DNA from: Candidatus Kryptoniota bacterium
GTDB lineage: Bacteria > Bacteroidota > Ignavibacteria > Kryptoniales > JAKASW01
NCBI GenBank assembly: GCA_024641705.1
Contig: JAHECO010000007.1
Span: forward strand, 62,001-126,000
Length of the DNA: 64,000 nucleotides
Direction: 5' to 3'
Within the stretch, counting starts at the first letter, position 1; each line of letters opens with the position of its first letter. The position numbers and the translations under genes were made by a program. The notes under the pieces are model-generated. The model had not been told where the DNA came from. It made no database searches and was given only the letters and a program-made list of their open reading frames with translations. Below are positions 33,122 through 42,544 of this stretch, in pieces.

Positions 33122-33417
33122 CAGAGGCTGCCGACGAGGCGGCCAACCCAACAGGCTCTCAATCCGATCGCGACCGGCACGTCATGCGCACGGACGGATT
33201 GAGGAGAGACAGCTGGCGCCAGCGTGTTGACCCATGTATCGGTTGAGGCTTCTCGTCCACGATCAGGGAGAAGATGCCCCGCTGGGGGAAAGCGGGCTCT
33301 TCAGAGTGCAGAATCAATCGTTGAAAGCGGAACCCTTCGGCACGTTATTTTCATCTCATCTGTGCTGTCTCGCCTTGTTTAGACGGCGTTTCTGAGTTAT
33401 TTTTTCTGGAGATAGCG
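33122..33417. other. 296-base gap with several hairpins, no gene seen
   Basis: Contains CTCAATCCG/CGGATTGAG (33158-33166 with 33195-33203, 9 bp), the perfect palindrome GCTGGCGCCAGC (33212-33223) and CCCGCT/AGCGGG (33278-33283 with 33291-33296) followed by CTCTTC, which may terminate the L9 transcript. I see no open frame with protein character and no riboswitch class that I recognise. A structured small RNA is possible. Confidence 0.35.
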
Positions 33418-34146
33418 GTGGAAAACGTAAGTATATTGACGGCTTTTCTCTTCGGGATTATATCCTTTGTCTCGCCGTGTGTCCTGCCAATTGTTCCCGG
33501 GTACCTCTCCTTCATCAGCGGCTACAGTTTCGACGAGCTCGTCAGCAGCTCCCGCTCCGACCTCTTCAAGAGAGTCACCCTCAACTCAGTGCTTTTCATA
33601 CTCGGATTCTCCGTCATATTCGTGGCTTTAGGCGCCTCCGCCACCGCCGTCGGACAATTCATGGTACAGAAGCTGGACCTCTTTGCCAAGATTGCAGGGG
33701 TCATCATCATCGTGTTCGGGCTTCACATGACGGGGATATTCAAGATCAAGTTTCTCAATTACGAAAAGAAGTTTCATACCGACAAGAAGATAGGGCCACT
33801 CGGGTCGTTCGTGGCGGGTCTGGCCTTCGCCTTCGGATGGACTCCCTGCATCGGCCCGGTTCTGGCGGCCATCCTCACCATCGCGGCTCAGCAGAACACG
33901 ATCGGGAAGGGGATAATACTTCTTTCGGTCTATTCTCTCGGTCTCGGGATACCGTTTCTCGCAACGAGCCTGAGTATCAACGCGTTCTTATCTTTCTTCA
34001 GGAGGTTCAGTAAGTATATCAGATGGGTGGAGGTGACAGGAGGAGTTCTGCTAATCATCGTAGGGATATTGATCATGACGAACAATTTAACCGTGCTTTC
34101 AGGTTACTTTGCGAAGTGGTTCCCGTTCCTTAACCAACTGTCATGA
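33418..34146 (+). CDS. ccdA: CcdA-type cytochrome c biogenesis / thiol-redox transmembrane protein
   Basis: 242 aa from GTG 33418 with GGAG ~7 bases upstream. Six membrane helices (DsbD core family). The redox-active cysteines are C21 in SPCVLPIVPGYLSF and C144 in GWTPCIGPVLAA, the conserved CcdA pair. It carries electrons from cytoplasmic thioredoxin across the membrane to periplasmic thiol proteins. The TlpA-like protein at 42545 and thioredoxin at 39770 are plausible partners. Confidence 0.9.
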   Translation: MENVSILTAFLFGIISFVSPCVLPIVPGYLSFISGYSFDELVSSSRSDLFKRVTLNSVLFILGFSVIFVALGASATAVGQFMVQKLDLFAKIAGVIIIVFGLHMTGIFKIKFLNYEKKFHTDKKIGPLGSFVAGLAFAFGWTPCIGPVLAAILTIAAQQNTIGKGIILLSVYSLGLGIPFLATSLSINAFLSFFRRFSKYIRWVEVTGGVLLIIVGILIMTNNLTVLSGYFAKWFPFLNQLS

Positions 34147-34171
34147 AAGCAACTAATCAGAGGAAATATGA

Positions 34172-36007
34172 ATGAGTAAGACGATTGAAACCTTGGATGA
34201 TGTGGTGATACGATTCGCCGGCGATTCGGGTGACGGAATGCAGCTTACCGGCATGCAGTTCACCAACACGACGGCCATGGTCGGCAACGACTTGAGCACT
34301 CTTCCGGACTACCCCGCGGAGATAAGGGCTCCTGCCGGAACACTGTTCGGAGTATCAAGCTTTCAGCTGCACTTTTCGAGCTGGGACATCCTGACGCCGG
34401 GAGATCATCCCGACGTGCTGGTGGCGATGAACCCGGCCGCGTTGAAAGTGCACCTGAAGGACTTGAAGAAGGGCGGCGTGATCATCGCGAATATAGATTC
34501 GTTCGACGACAAGAATCTGAACCTTGCGGGTTATCAGGCGAGTCCGTTAACGGACAACTCCCTCGGCAATTATCAGGTCATCGAAGTACCGATCACGAAG
34601 CTGACACTGAACGCGCTTCAGGGGAGCGGCCTCTCGCAGAAAGAGATGGTACGCTGCAAGAATTTCTTCGCTCTCGGCCTTATGTACTGGATGTATTCCC
34701 GCCCACTCGAAACCACAGAGGAGTGGATAAAGGAAAAATTCGGAAAAGAGCCCCAGATCGCGGAAGCAAACGACAAGGCTTTGAAAGCAGGGTATTACTA
34801 CGGCGAGTCCACCGAGGCTTTTGCCGCGCGTTTCGAAGTGAAGCCCGCACAGCTCAAGCCAGGCCTTTACAGGAACATTACCGGAAACGAAGCTACGGCA
34901 CTCGGTGTCGTCGCGGCCGCGCACAAAGCCGGCATCCCGCTCTACTACGCAAGTTATCCCATTACCCCTGCAAGCGAGATACTTCACAATCTTTCGGCCT
35001 ACAAGAACTTCAACGTGAAGACTTATCAGGCCGAGGACGAGATTGCGGCAGCGGGCGCCGCAGTAGGCGCTTCCTACGCGGGCAACCTTGCGGTCACCGG
35101 AACGAGCGGCCCCGGTGCTGCTCTGAAATCCGAGACCATAAGCCTCGCGGTGATGCTCGAGCTTCCGCTCGTTATAGTGGATGTCCAGCGCGGAGGTCCG
35201 TCCACGGGTCTGCCGACAAAGACGGAACAGTCCGACCTCTTGTTCGTCACGTACGGACGTCACGGCGAGGCACCGGCGCCGGTTATTGCCGCCGCGACTC
35301 CCGCGGACTGCTTCCAGATGGCGTACGAAGCTGCAAGAATAGCGATCAAGTATATGACTCCGGTCTATCTCCTGACCGACGGCTACCTCGGGAACGGAAG
35401 CGAGCCGTGGCTCGTCACCGATGCCAAGGATCTGCCGCCGATCCCGGTCCACTTCAGGACCGACCCGGAGAACTTCCATCCTTACTCGAGGAACGAAAAC
35501 AACGTGCGTCCGTGGGCGCTACCCGGGACGCCCGGTCTGGAACACCGGATCGGCGGCCTCGAAAAGGCCAACATCACGGGAAACGTCAGTTATGATCCGG
35601 ACAACCACGACTTCATGGTACACCTGAGGGCCGAAAAGGTGAAGGGTATCGAAAAGGATATTCCTCTCCAGGAAGTTTACGGCGAACAGAGCGGCGATCT
35701 TCTCGTCGTGAGCTGGGGCGGTACCTTCGGAGCGGTAAGGTCTACGGTCGAGAGAATGCGCAAGAACGGATATAAGATATCCCACGCGCACCTTCGCTAC
35801 CTTAACCCGTTCCCGCGAAACCTCGGCGATGTCCTGAAGAACTTCAAGACGATCTTCGTGCCGGAGATCAACCTCGGCCAGCTCTCGAAGCTTCTGAGAA
35901 CCGAATTCCTTATCCCCGTGGTCCAGTACAACAAGGTCAGAGGTCTCCCTATCAGGTCGGCCGAGCTTGAACAGGCAATCAAAGATGCGCTAGGAGGTGT
36001 TAAGTAA
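34172..36007 (+). CDS. korA: 2-oxoacid:ferredoxin oxidoreductase, fused gamma-alpha subunit
   Basis: 611 aa. The gamma domain (1-~190: [40 protein letters not shown]) is fused to the alpha domain (~235-600: [55 protein letters not shown]). The enzyme oxidatively decarboxylates a 2-oxoacid such as 2-oxoglutarate to the acyl-CoA and reduces ferredoxin, or runs in reverse. Substrate is inferred from the two-subunit KorAB layout. Its stop overlaps korB (TAATG). Confidence 0.9.
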   Translation: MSKTIETLDDVVIRFAGDSGDGMQLTGMQFTNTTAMVGNDLSTLPDYPAEIRAPAGTLFGVSSFQLHFSSWDILTPGDHPDVLVAMNPAALKVHLKDLKKGGVIIANIDSFDDKNLNLAGYQASPLTDNSLGNYQVIEVPITKLTLNALQGSGLSQKEMVRCKNFFALGLMYWMYSRPLETTEEWIKEKFGKEPQIAEANDKALKAGYYYGESTEAFAARFEVKPAQLKPGLYRNITGNEATALGVVAAAHKAGIPLYYASYPITPASEILHNLSAYKNFNVKTYQAEDEIAAAGAAVGASYAGNLAVTGTSGPGAALKSETISLAVMLELPLVIVDVQRGGPSTGLPTKTEQSDLLFVTYGRHGEAPAPVIAAATPADCFQMAYEAARIAIKYMTPVYLLTDGYLGNGSEPWLVTDAKDLPPIPVHFRTDPENFHPYSRNENNVRPWALPGTPGLEHRIGGLEKANITGNVSYDPDNHDFMVHLRAEKVKGIEKDIPLQEVYGEQSGDLLVVSWGGTFGAVRSTVERMRKNGYKISHAHLRYLNPFPRNLGDVLKNFKTIFVPEINLGQLSKLLRTEFLIPVVQYNKVRGLPIRSAELEQAIKDALGGVK

Positions 36008-37050
36008 TGTCTACTTCAAATGGAAATGGTGGAGTAACTGTTAAGAAATACACGGCTAAGGATTTTCAGTCTGACCAGGATGTGAGATGGTGTCCGGGTT
36101 GCGGCGATTACTCGATACTCGCGCAGGTACAGAGGATCCTTCCCGAACTCGACACGCCGAAGGAGAAACACGTGTTCATATCGGGCATCGGATGTTCGAG
36201 CCGTTTTCCGTACTACATGGACGCGTACGGCGTCCACGGTATTCACGGTCGCGCCCCGGCCATGGCCAGCGGCGTCAAGACGGCCAATCCCGACCTCACC
36301 GTGTGGGTTGCTTCCGGCGACGGCGATGCGCTGTCGATAGGCGGTAACCACATCATCCACTCGCTGCGGCGCAACATCGGGCTGAAGATACTGATGTTTA
36401 ACAACCGTATCTACGGCCTGACAAAAGGGCAATACTCGCCTACCTCGGAACTCGGCAAGAAGACCAAGTCGACGCCGTTCGGCACGATCGACTACCCGTT
36501 CAACCCGGTCCAGCTCGCGCTCGGAGCGGAAGGGACTTTCGTAGCCCGGTGTCTCGACCGGGATCCGAAGCATCTCCAGCAGGTTCTCCTGCGGGCGGCG
36601 AAGCATAAGGGAACCGCGTTCATAGAGATCTACCAGAACTGCAACGTTTTCAACGACGGTGCATTTCTCCTTCTGACGGAAAAAGACACGAAGCCGGACA
36701 ACGTGCTGTATCTGGAGCACGGCAAACCTCTCGTGTTCGGAAAGGAGAACGACAAGGGGATCAGGCTGAACGGCTTCACGCCCGAAGTCGTTTCGTTGAA
36801 GGACGGCAAGTTCAGCATCAACGACCTCGTTGTTTACGATGAGAAGTCGTTCGATATGGCTGTCCTGCTCGCCACGTTCAGCGATCGTGCAGGGTTCCCG
36901 ACCCCGATTGGTGTTTTCTTCGCCGTCGAAAGGAAGGCGTACGAAGACATGATGACGGCGCAGATACAGGAAGTGACGAAGAAACGAGGCACGGGCGATC
37001 TCGACCAGCTTCTCAAGTCGGGAAACACCTGGGTCGTTTCGGCAAATTAA
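36007..37050 (+). CDS. korB: 2-oxoacid:ferredoxin oxidoreductase, beta subunit
   Basis: 347 aa. TPP-binding GDGDALSIGG ... LMFNNRIYGLTKGQYSPTS and iron-sulfur ligands C29 and C32 (WCPGCGDYSIL), C63 (GIGCSSRFP) and C212 (YQNCNVFND) for one [4Fe-4S] cluster. Works with the alpha/gamma subunit encoded immediately upstream. Oxygen-sensitive enzymes of this type point to an anaerobic or facultative lifestyle. Confidence 0.92.
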   Translation: MSTSNGNGGVTVKKYTAKDFQSDQDVRWCPGCGDYSILAQVQRILPELDTPKEKHVFISGIGCSSRFPYYMDAYGVHGIHGRAPAMASGVKTANPDLTVWVASGDGDALSIGGNHIIHSLRRNIGLKILMFNNRIYGLTKGQYSPTSELGKKTKSTPFGTIDYPFNPVQLALGAEGTFVARCLDRDPKHLQQVLLRAAKHKGTAFIEIYQNCNVFNDGAFLLLTEKDTKPDNVLYLEHGKPLVFGKENDKGIRLNGFTPEVVSLKDGKFSINDLVVYDEKSFDMAVLLATFSDRAGFPTPIGVFFAVERKAYEDMMTAQIQEVTKKRGTGDLDQLLKSGNTWVVSAN

Positions 37051-37075
37051 GTCAATCCGAAGTTCCTTCGGGAAC

Positions 37076-37107
37076 AGGGGCGGTCGGGAGGCCGCCCCTT
37101 TCTTTTA
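37076..37107 (+). terminator. rho-independent terminator after korB
   Basis: AGGGGCGG (37076-37083) pairs with CCGCCCCT (37092-37099), followed by TTCTTTTA. A second small hairpin (GTTCC-TTCG-GGAAC, 37062-37075) sits just before it. Confidence 0.8.
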
Positions 37108-37160
37108 AACGCCGGTTCCGGTTGGGATCGGCCTGAACCTGCATACAGGAGGAGGTATCA

Positions 37161-38156
37161 ATGGAGCATCCTGAACTTACCGGAATTTTCCGGGAGTTGG
37201 TCGATGCAAACAAAAAGTTCGTTCTGACGACGCACGTTAACCCCGACGGAGACGGGCTCGGATCGGAGCTCGCCCTAAACAGGTTTCTGAACAAACTGGG
37301 GAAACAGTCGGTTATCCTCAATCACAGCGAGACCCCCTCCAATCACACATTCCTTGATTACGATAATGAGATAAGGACGTTCGACCCCGGCAAGGATGCC
37401 GGCCTTATCCTCGAAGCGGATGTGCTGATCGCGCTCGACATGAATAATCCCGGCCGACTGAGGAGCCTTGAGAAATATTTTCTCGAGAGTCGTGCGAAGA
37501 AAGTGATCATAGATCATCATCTCGAGGCGGACGATTTTGTCGATTATCAACTGATCGACCTCGATTCGCCGGCAACCGCCGAAATCGTCTACAGGTGCAT
37601 CCTGGCTTACGGCCCGCACTTGCTTGACAAAAGGATTGCAGAGGGGCTCTACACGGGGATCATGACGGACACCGGCTCGTTCCGTTTTCCGCGGACAGAC
37701 GGGGAGGTCCATCGCATCACCGGGCATCTCCTCGACCTCGGTGTCGATCCGTTTTATATTTACCACAACATCTACGAGGAAAACTCTCTCGGCAGGACCA
37801 GGCTCCTTGGCGAGATGCTTTCGAACGTCGGTCTGGCATACGACGGTCGCGTCTCGCATGCCGTCATCACGCTGGAGCAGCTCAAGAGGAACGATGTCGT
37901 GCCGGATGATGTCGACAACTTCATAAATCAAGCGGGCGCGATTGCGGGCGTGGTAGTCACGCTCTTCTTTCTGGAGCTGGAGGATGGCGTCAAGATAAGC
38001 TTCCGGTCCAAGGGCGATATCCCTGTAAATGAGCTCGCCAAATTGTACGGAGGAGGGGGACATAAGAACGCCTCCGGCGCGAGACTGACAGGCGTGAAGC
38101 TTGATGAGACTGTCCGAAAGGTGCTTGCCGAGACCGGTAGGATTTTGCCGAAATAA
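37161..38156 (+). CDS. nrnA: DHH-family oligoribonuclease/PAP phosphatase
   Basis: 331 aa with AGGAGG before ATG 37161. DHH domain: TTHVNPDGDGLGSELAL, DMNNPGRL, VIIDHHLEADDF, GIMTDTGSFRF. DHHA1 domain ends KLYGGGGHKNASGARL. The family degrades nano-RNAs or pAp and some members cleave cyclic dinucleotide products. Complete and typical in length. Confidence 0.88.
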   Translation: MEHPELTGIFRELVDANKKFVLTTHVNPDGDGLGSELALNRFLNKLGKQSVILNHSETPSNHTFLDYDNEIRTFDPGKDAGLILEADVLIALDMNNPGRLRSLEKYFLESRAKKVIIDHHLEADDFVDYQLIDLDSPATAEIVYRCILAYGPHLLDKRIAEGLYTGIMTDTGSFRFPRTDGEVHRITGHLLDLGVDPFYIYHNIYEENSLGRTRLLGEMLSNVGLAYDGRVSHAVITLEQLKRNDVVPDDVDNFINQAGAIAGVVVTLFFLELEDGVKISFRSKGDIPVNELAKLYGGGGHKNASGARLTGVKLDETVRKVLAETGRILPK

Positions 38157-38176
38157 TTCGATACAATGGAGGACAG

Positions 38177-39691
38177 ATGAAAGTCGATTTTGTACAGAAA
38201 CGTTTCTCCGCTGTGAAAGCCGACGCTCTCGTGTTGGTTCTGACGAAGGAGGACGTTGGAGCGGGCAATAAGTCTGCCGGAAGGAGCAGGCTCATTTCGA
38301 GCTTCCCCGGCGATACGTCGCAGCTGGAACGCGCTCTTGCCGGAAGCGGTTTCACCGGGGACAAGGACAAGCACATAACCGTATATTCGCTGGCGAAGTT
38401 CGGCGTCGCATTCCTCGTGGGTGCAGGAGACGAATCGGATCTGTCCAATGAAAGACTCAGAAGAGCCGCCGGCGTCGGCATCCGGGAGGCGCAGCTGGTC
38501 AAGGCGACCTCAGTCGTCGTCGCAACACTGGATTCGGTGCTCGATGAGACGAGCCACTACGAGGTCGTGCACTCTCTTCTCGAGGGGGCCATCCTTGGAG
38601 CGTACAAATTCGACAAGTACTTCACGTTGAACGGGAAAAATCCAAAGATCGCTTCCATCACGGCCGCGTTCGCTCCGGTCGAAGCTTCGATCGGGAAGAA
38701 GGCGGCGAAGGACGCTGAACTTATCGGGGAAGCGGTCTACCTGACGCGCGATCTTTGCAACGCTCCTGCGAACGAAGTCTACCCGGAAGCCCTTGCGGAT
38801 GTGGCGGTAAAGATGGCCAGGAAATTTCACGTCCACGCGAGGATCCTCGACGAGAAGCAGATTCGCAAGTTGAAGATGGGAGGACTTCTGGCGGTTAATT
38901 CCGGAAGCGCAAGACCTCCCCGTTTCATTACGCTCGAGTATAAAGGCGACCCGCGCAGCAGGGACTGGTATGCCATCGTGGGAAAAGGAATAACCTTCGA
39001 CAGCGGCGGCATCTCCCTGAAGCCGTCCACAGGAATGGGTGAGATGAAGATGGACATGTCCGGCGCGGCCGCGGTGATAGGTACTATCCAGGCTCTCGCG
39101 TCGCTGAAGATTCCCGTGAACGTGGTCGGAATAGCGCCTTCGACCGAGAATCTCCCGGGAGGGCGTGCATACAAGCCCGGCGACGTCGTAACCACGATGT
39201 CCGGAATAACTATAGAGGTGGACAACACCGACGCGGAGGGGAGGATCATTCTCTCCGATGCCCTCCATTACGCCAAGCGCTACAGACCGAAGGCGATAAT
39301 CGACCTAGCCACTCTCACCGGCGCATGCGTCGTCGCGCTGGGTCACCACGCCACCGGGATGTTCGGCACCAGCGAAGACACGATGGCGCAGCTGAAGGAT
39401 GCCGGCGAAAAAACGTTCGAGCGCGTCTGGCAGATGCCCATTTACGAGGAATACGAGAAGCAGATTAAGAGCGACATAGCCGATGTGAAGAACGTCGGCG
39501 GACGATGGGGCGGCGCGATAACGGCGGCGCTCTTCCTTAAGAAATTCGTCGGCGACTACCCCTGGGTTCACCTCGACATAGCGGGAACGGCCATGCTCGA
39601 GGAGGAGACCGATTATTCGCAGAAGGGCAGCTCCGGCGTTGGGGTAAGGCTCCTAACACAGTTTTTCAAGCACATCGCGTCACAGAGGTAG
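38177..39691 (+). CDS. pepA: leucyl aminopeptidase (M17)
   Basis: 504 aa. Two-metal active-site signatures: VGKGITFDSGGISLKPS, MKMDMSGAAAVIG and NTDAEGRIILSDALHYA. N-terminal macro-like domain lies in the first ~170 residues. A cytoplasmic hexameric exopeptidase releasing N-terminal residues. Starts 20 bases after the nrnA stop with GGAGG before the ATG. Confidence 0.93.
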   Translation: MKVDFVQKRFSAVKADALVLVLTKEDVGAGNKSAGRSRLISSFPGDTSQLERALAGSGFTGDKDKHITVYSLAKFGVAFLVGAGDESDLSNERLRRAAGVGIREAQLVKATSVVVATLDSVLDETSHYEVVHSLLEGAILGAYKFDKYFTLNGKNPKIASITAAFAPVEASIGKKAAKDAELIGEAVYLTRDLCNAPANEVYPEALADVAVKMARKFHVHARILDEKQIRKLKMGGLLAVNSGSARPPRFITLEYKGDPRSRDWYAIVGKGITFDSGGISLKPSTGMGEMKMDMSGAAAVIGTIQALASLKIPVNVVGIAPSTENLPGGRAYKPGDVVTTMSGITIEVDNTDAEGRIILSDALHYAKRYRPKAIIDLATLTGACVVALGHHATGMFGTSEDTMAQLKDAGEKTFERVWQMPIYEEYEKQIKSDIADVKNVGGRWGGAITAALFLKKFVGDYPWVHLDIAGTAMLEEETDYSQKGSSGVGVRLLTQFFKHIASQR

Positions 39692-39769
39692 ATTTTGAAA
39701 TTCTTCATCCGGAAACGGAAACCAATTCCCTCATCCGTCATCTAACCAACAGAACGAAAGGAAATCAAG

Positions 39770-40120
39770 ATGGCCAACATAAAAGATGCTACGACAGGAA
39801 CTTTCGAGACCGAAGTCCTCAATTCGGCGGAGCCGGTACTTGTCGATTTTTGGGCCCCCTGGTGCGGTCCGTGCAGGATGGTTGCTCCGGTGGTCGAAGA
39901 GATCGCGAAAGAATATGACGGCAAGGTGAAAGTATTGAAGCTGAACACCGACGAAAACATGGATATCGCTATCAAGTACAACATCCTCAGCATTCCGACG
40001 CTCGGATTCTTCAAGGGCGGTCAGATGGTGGACAGGATCATCGGCGCGGTTCCGAAAAAGGTTATCGTGGAAAAGATCGGGAAGGCTTTTGCCGAAGGGT
40101 CGGCTGCAAAACCAAACTAA
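39770..40120 (+). CDS. trxA: thioredoxin
   Basis: 116 aa; GAAAGGA precedes ATG 39770. Active site [10 protein letters not shown] (C32, C35), then the cis-proline loop [14 protein letters not shown]. Cytoplasmic disulfide reductase. It heads a ten-gene co-directed cluster of thiol-redox and small membrane proteins; the next gene starts 9 bases later. Confidence 0.93.
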   Translation: MANIKDATTGTFETEVLNSAEPVLVDFWAPWCGPCRMVAPVVEEIAKEYDGKVKVLKLNTDENMDIAIKYNILSIPTLGFFKGGQMVDRIIGAVPKKVIVEKIGKAFAEGSAAKPN

Positions 40121-40129
40121 GGAAGACAG

Positions 40130-40771
40130 ATGGCATTCATTCAGGAATCGGACAAGGCAGAGATCAAGGCGCAGATAGGCGAGCTCACGAATGAAGTGAA
40201 AATCTTACTCTTCACGCAGAGCGAAAATTGCCAGTATTGCGGCGAGGTTCAGACGATACTGGAGGAGTTCTCCGGGATAATCGAGAACGTCAGGCTCGAG
40301 AAATACGATATCGAGTCGGACGGAGAGCTCGCGAAGAAATACGACGTGAAGCGCACGCCAGCGATAGTCATCATGGGCGAGAAGGACCATGGGATACGTT
40401 ACTACGGTCTCCCCGCCGGATACGAGTTCGTCGCTTTGATGAACGCCGTCAGGATGGTCGGCTCGGACAACCACGAGCTCGCCCCGGAGACGGTCGAAGC
40501 ACTTTCGAAGCTGACGAAACCCGTTCACATACAGGTCTTCGTTACGCCTTCGTGTCCCTATTGCCCGAATGCCGTCACACTCTCCCACCAGTTCGCGCTG
40601 GCCAACGACCTCGTCACTGCGGACGCAGTCGAAGCGACGGAGTTCCCTGAACTCGCGATGCAGTACAACGTCCGCGGCGTGCCGAGAATAGTTGTCAACG
40701 AAGATCACCACTTCGAGGGCGCTATGCCGGAACAGTGGTTCGTCGAAGAAGTCCTCAAGGCGGTCAACTGA
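40130..40771 (+). CDS. protein disulfide oxidoreductase with two thioredoxin folds (PDO/GrxC-like)
   Basis: 213 aa made of two thioredoxin-like domains, each with a CxxC: C34-QY-C37 in the first and C142-PY-C145 in the second (TPSCPYCPNAV). This matches the PDO family known mainly from thermophiles and anaerobes, which oxidise or isomerise cytosolic disulfides and can accept electrons from a thioredoxin-reductase-like partner. The second site has the usual CPYC of PDO; the first, CQYC, is also common. Located directly after trxA. Confidence 0.85.
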   Translation: MAFIQESDKAEIKAQIGELTNEVKILLFTQSENCQYCGEVQTILEEFSGIIENVRLEKYDIESDGELAKKYDVKRTPAIVIMGEKDHGIRYYGLPAGYEFVALMNAVRMVGSDNHELAPETVEALSKLTKPVHIQVFVTPSCPYCPNAVTLSHQFALANDLVTADAVEATEFPELAMQYNVRGVPRIVVNEDHHFEGAMPEQWFVEEVLKAVN

Positions 40772-40773
40772 TC

Positions 40774-40977
40774 TTGGACTTCGATCCCAACCACCCGCTG
40801 CGCAGCCAGAGGTGCAGGAGATGCGGCGCAGCGATGAGACCGCAAATGGGATGTTGCGGAAGCGTCTTTTATTTCAACTGCGATGACTGCGGCAATCTCA
40901 TGGCACTGACCGACAAGATGGTTGCCGCGATGGTGGATAAATACGAAAAATTGAAAGCAGGAAATGCACAGACATAG
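40774..40977 (+). CDS. small zinc-ribbon-like protein with six cysteines
   Basis: 67 aa from TTG 40774, two bases after the previous TGA, with AAGGCGG ~10 bases upstream. Cysteines C14-x2-C17 (QRCRRCG), C27-C28 (MGCCGS) and C36-x2-C39 (FNCDDCGN) suggest a zinc ribbon or metal cluster. I do not recognise the family. It overlaps the following methyltransferase gene by 14 bases, implying coupled expression, and belongs to the redox cluster. Confidence 0.62.
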   Translation: MDFDPNHPLRSQRCRRCGAAMRPQMGCCGSVFYFNCDDCGNLMALTDKMVAAMVDKYEKLKAGNAQT

Positions 40978-41533
40978 ATTTGAAGCTAAACACCACAAGC
41001 GGCTCGACTCCGCCTACAGACGAAGAATTCTTCCCCCCTCAACTACCCTCAAAAGGTTCGGCCTGAAGAGGGGGATGGTATTTGCAGACATAGGCTCCGG
41101 CTCCGGGTATTTTCTGATTCCGGGAGCACGCATCGTCGGAAAGGATGCCGCAGCCTATGCCGTCGATGCATCCAGGGAGATGCTTGCGCTGCTCGCAGGA
41201 AAGAGGCCGCCCTCCAACGTCGTATCGGTTCACACGAAGGACGGCTACAAGTTCAAGATAGAAAAGCGCTCGATCGATTTCGTGATTGCCAGCGCTATAC
41301 TCCATGAAAACGAGCCGGTAAGGTTTCTGAAGGAGATCCGCAGGATAATGAAGCCGAACGCGAAGCTTCTCATAATCGACTGGAGAAAAGAATCCATGCG
41401 CTACGGCCCGCCGATGGAGGAAAGACTAACACAGCCCGAAGTGAAGACTTTCCTTGCGAAGAGCGGGTTGAAGACGGTCAAATCGGTCGTGTTGAATTCG
41501 CGCTACTATGCCGTCGTGGCAAAGAAGGGCTGA
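40964..41533 (+). CDS. class I SAM-dependent methyltransferase
   Basis: 189 aa. SAM-binding motif I VFADIGSGSGYFLIPGARIV, acidic motif (AVDASREM), motif IV/V IDFVIASAILHENEPVRFLKEIRRIMKPNAKLLIIDWR. The DIGSGSGYF start is close to ubiE/arsenite-type small methyltransferases, but there is no Cys set for arsenite binding. Substrate unknown. Sits inside the redox cluster, overlapping the zinc-ribbon gene. Confidence 0.82.
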   Translation: MHRHRFEAKHHKRLDSAYRRRILPPSTTLKRFGLKRGMVFADIGSGSGYFLIPGARIVGKDAAAYAVDASREMLALLAGKRPPSNVVSVHTKDGYKFKIEKRSIDFVIASAILHENEPVRFLKEIRRIMKPNAKLLIIDWRKESMRYGPPMEERLTQPEVKTFLAKSGLKTVKSVVLNSRYYAVVAKKG

Positions 41534-41573
41534 GCGTAGTGTGGACGTTAGAAATCTTACATCGAAGAAAAAT

Positions 41574-41738
41574 ATGACGAAACTCCTCTTCGTGGCGGTC
41601 GGCGCGGCAGCTGGCTTTGCCTATTATCATTTTATCGGGTGCTCCACCGGGACATGCCCGATCTCGAGCAACCCCTACATCAGCACGATGTATGGCGGAC
41701 TCATGGGTTTCACTCTCGGAATGGTTAAAGAGGATTGA
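41574..41738 (+). CDS. DUF6132-like tiny membrane protein
   Basis: 54 aa from ATG 41574. One N-terminal hydrophobic helix (LLFVAVGAAAGFAYYHFIGC), a loop with CSTGTCPISSNPYIST, then a second helix (MYGGLMGFTLGMV). The CPISSNP motif and layout match DUF6132. The cysteine pair at the membrane face may bind metal or take part in thiol exchange. A related 58-aa protein is encoded at 43188 in the same cluster. Its stop overlaps an alternative start of the next gene. Confidence 0.72.
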   Translation: MTKLLFVAVGAAAGFAYYHFIGCSTGTCPISSNPYISTMYGGLMGFTLGMVKED

Positions 41739-41740
41739 TC

Positions 41741-42130
41741 ATGTTGATAGTAGTTTACATCCTCCTCGGAATTTTCATTGCCTTCATGGGAATGCAGTAC
41801 TTGATGGTTTTGCGGAGCAAGAGGAACAAGGGGAAGCGCGTCGGTCAGGTCGGCGGCAAGATCGGCAGGGCAATCGCCTCGGGCGGAAAAGCGATGGTTT
41901 ATTTCTATTCGCCATCATGCAGGGCCTGCAAATACCAGACGCCCGTCATCGACAGGCTGATCTCGGACGGCCACAAGATTCACAAGGTGGATATCTCTCG
42001 CGACATGGCGACGGCCAGGAAGTTCGGCGTAATGGCGACTCCGACAACGGTTGTCCTCAGCGGCGACGAGATCGTCGAATTCCTCGTCGGCGCGAAGACC
42101 GAAGAGAAGCTCCGTCAGTTCCTGAATTAG
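41741..42130 (+). CDS. membrane-anchored thioredoxin-fold protein
   Basis: About 129 aa; GAGG lies 8 bases before ATG 41741 (a TTG at 41735 is less likely). An N-terminal helix (VVYILLGIFIAFMGMQYLMVL) is followed by a basic stretch and a thioredoxin fold with active site SPSCRACKYQTP (CxxC) and the cis-proline loop VMATPTTVVLSGDEIV. The positive residues after the helix suggest the domain faces the cytoplasm. Probably exchanges disulfides with the neighbouring membrane or soluble thiol proteins. Confidence 0.8.
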   Translation: MLIVVYILLGIFIAFMGMQYLMVLRSKRNKGKRVGQVGGKIGRAIASGGKAMVYFYSPSCRACKYQTPVIDRLISDGHKIHKVDISRDMATARKFGVMATPTTVVLSGDEIVEFLVGAKTEEKLRQFLN

Positions 42131-42159
42131 AAATTACAAATTTGGAGAAGACCGAAGTA

Positions 42160-42543
42160 ATGAATCCGGCATATGTGACAGAGAGTAGCAGGGGATTCGA
42201 TGACCTAGTTGATGATGTCCAGAAGAAGGTTGCCGAGAACGGTTTCAAAGTCCTCTATGTCCACGACGTCCGGAAGACCCTGAACGACAAAGGGTTCACA
42301 TTTCCGGGCTACAAGATAATCGAGTTGTGCAACGCCAAGCTGGCGCACGCGGTCCTCCAGGCCGACAGGAATATCGGCCTGATGATGCCGTGTAAAATAA
42401 ATGTCTACGAACGGGATGGTAAGAGATATCTCGCCGGCATGCTGCCGACGCTGATCTCCGAGTTCTTCCCGAACGTCTCCCCGGGTGATGCGCCTGAAGA
42501 GGTGGAAAAAGTCATAAAGAAAATAATCGACGAGGTGAAGTGA
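42160..42543 (+). CDS. DUF302 domain protein
   Basis: 127 aa from ATG 42160 (GGAG lies ~14 bases upstream, a loose match; TTG 42142 is an alternative). DUF302 features: FDDLVDDVQKKVAENGFKVLYVHDVRKTL and YKIIELCNAKLAHAVLQADRNIGLMMPCKINVYERDGKRYLAGMLP. Both cysteines (in IELCNA and MMPCKI) are typical of the family. Function is not settled. It overlaps nothing and ends 1 base before the TlpA-like gene. Confidence 0.83.
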   Translation: MNPAYVTESSRGFDDLVDDVQKKVAENGFKVLYVHDVRKTLNDKGFTFPGYKIIELCNAKLAHAVLQADRNIGLMMPCKINVYERDGKRYLAGMLPTLISEFFPNVSPGDAPEEVEKVIKKIIDEVK

Positions 42544-42544
42544 A

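Noticed and set aside
34547-35479. 310-codon minus-strand open frame
   Set aside because: Shadow of korA.
41617-42159. Long upstream extension of the DUF302 gene
   Set aside because: It overlaps two better-supported genes in another frame and encodes Arg-rich nonsense; the DUF302 domain starts after ATG 42160.
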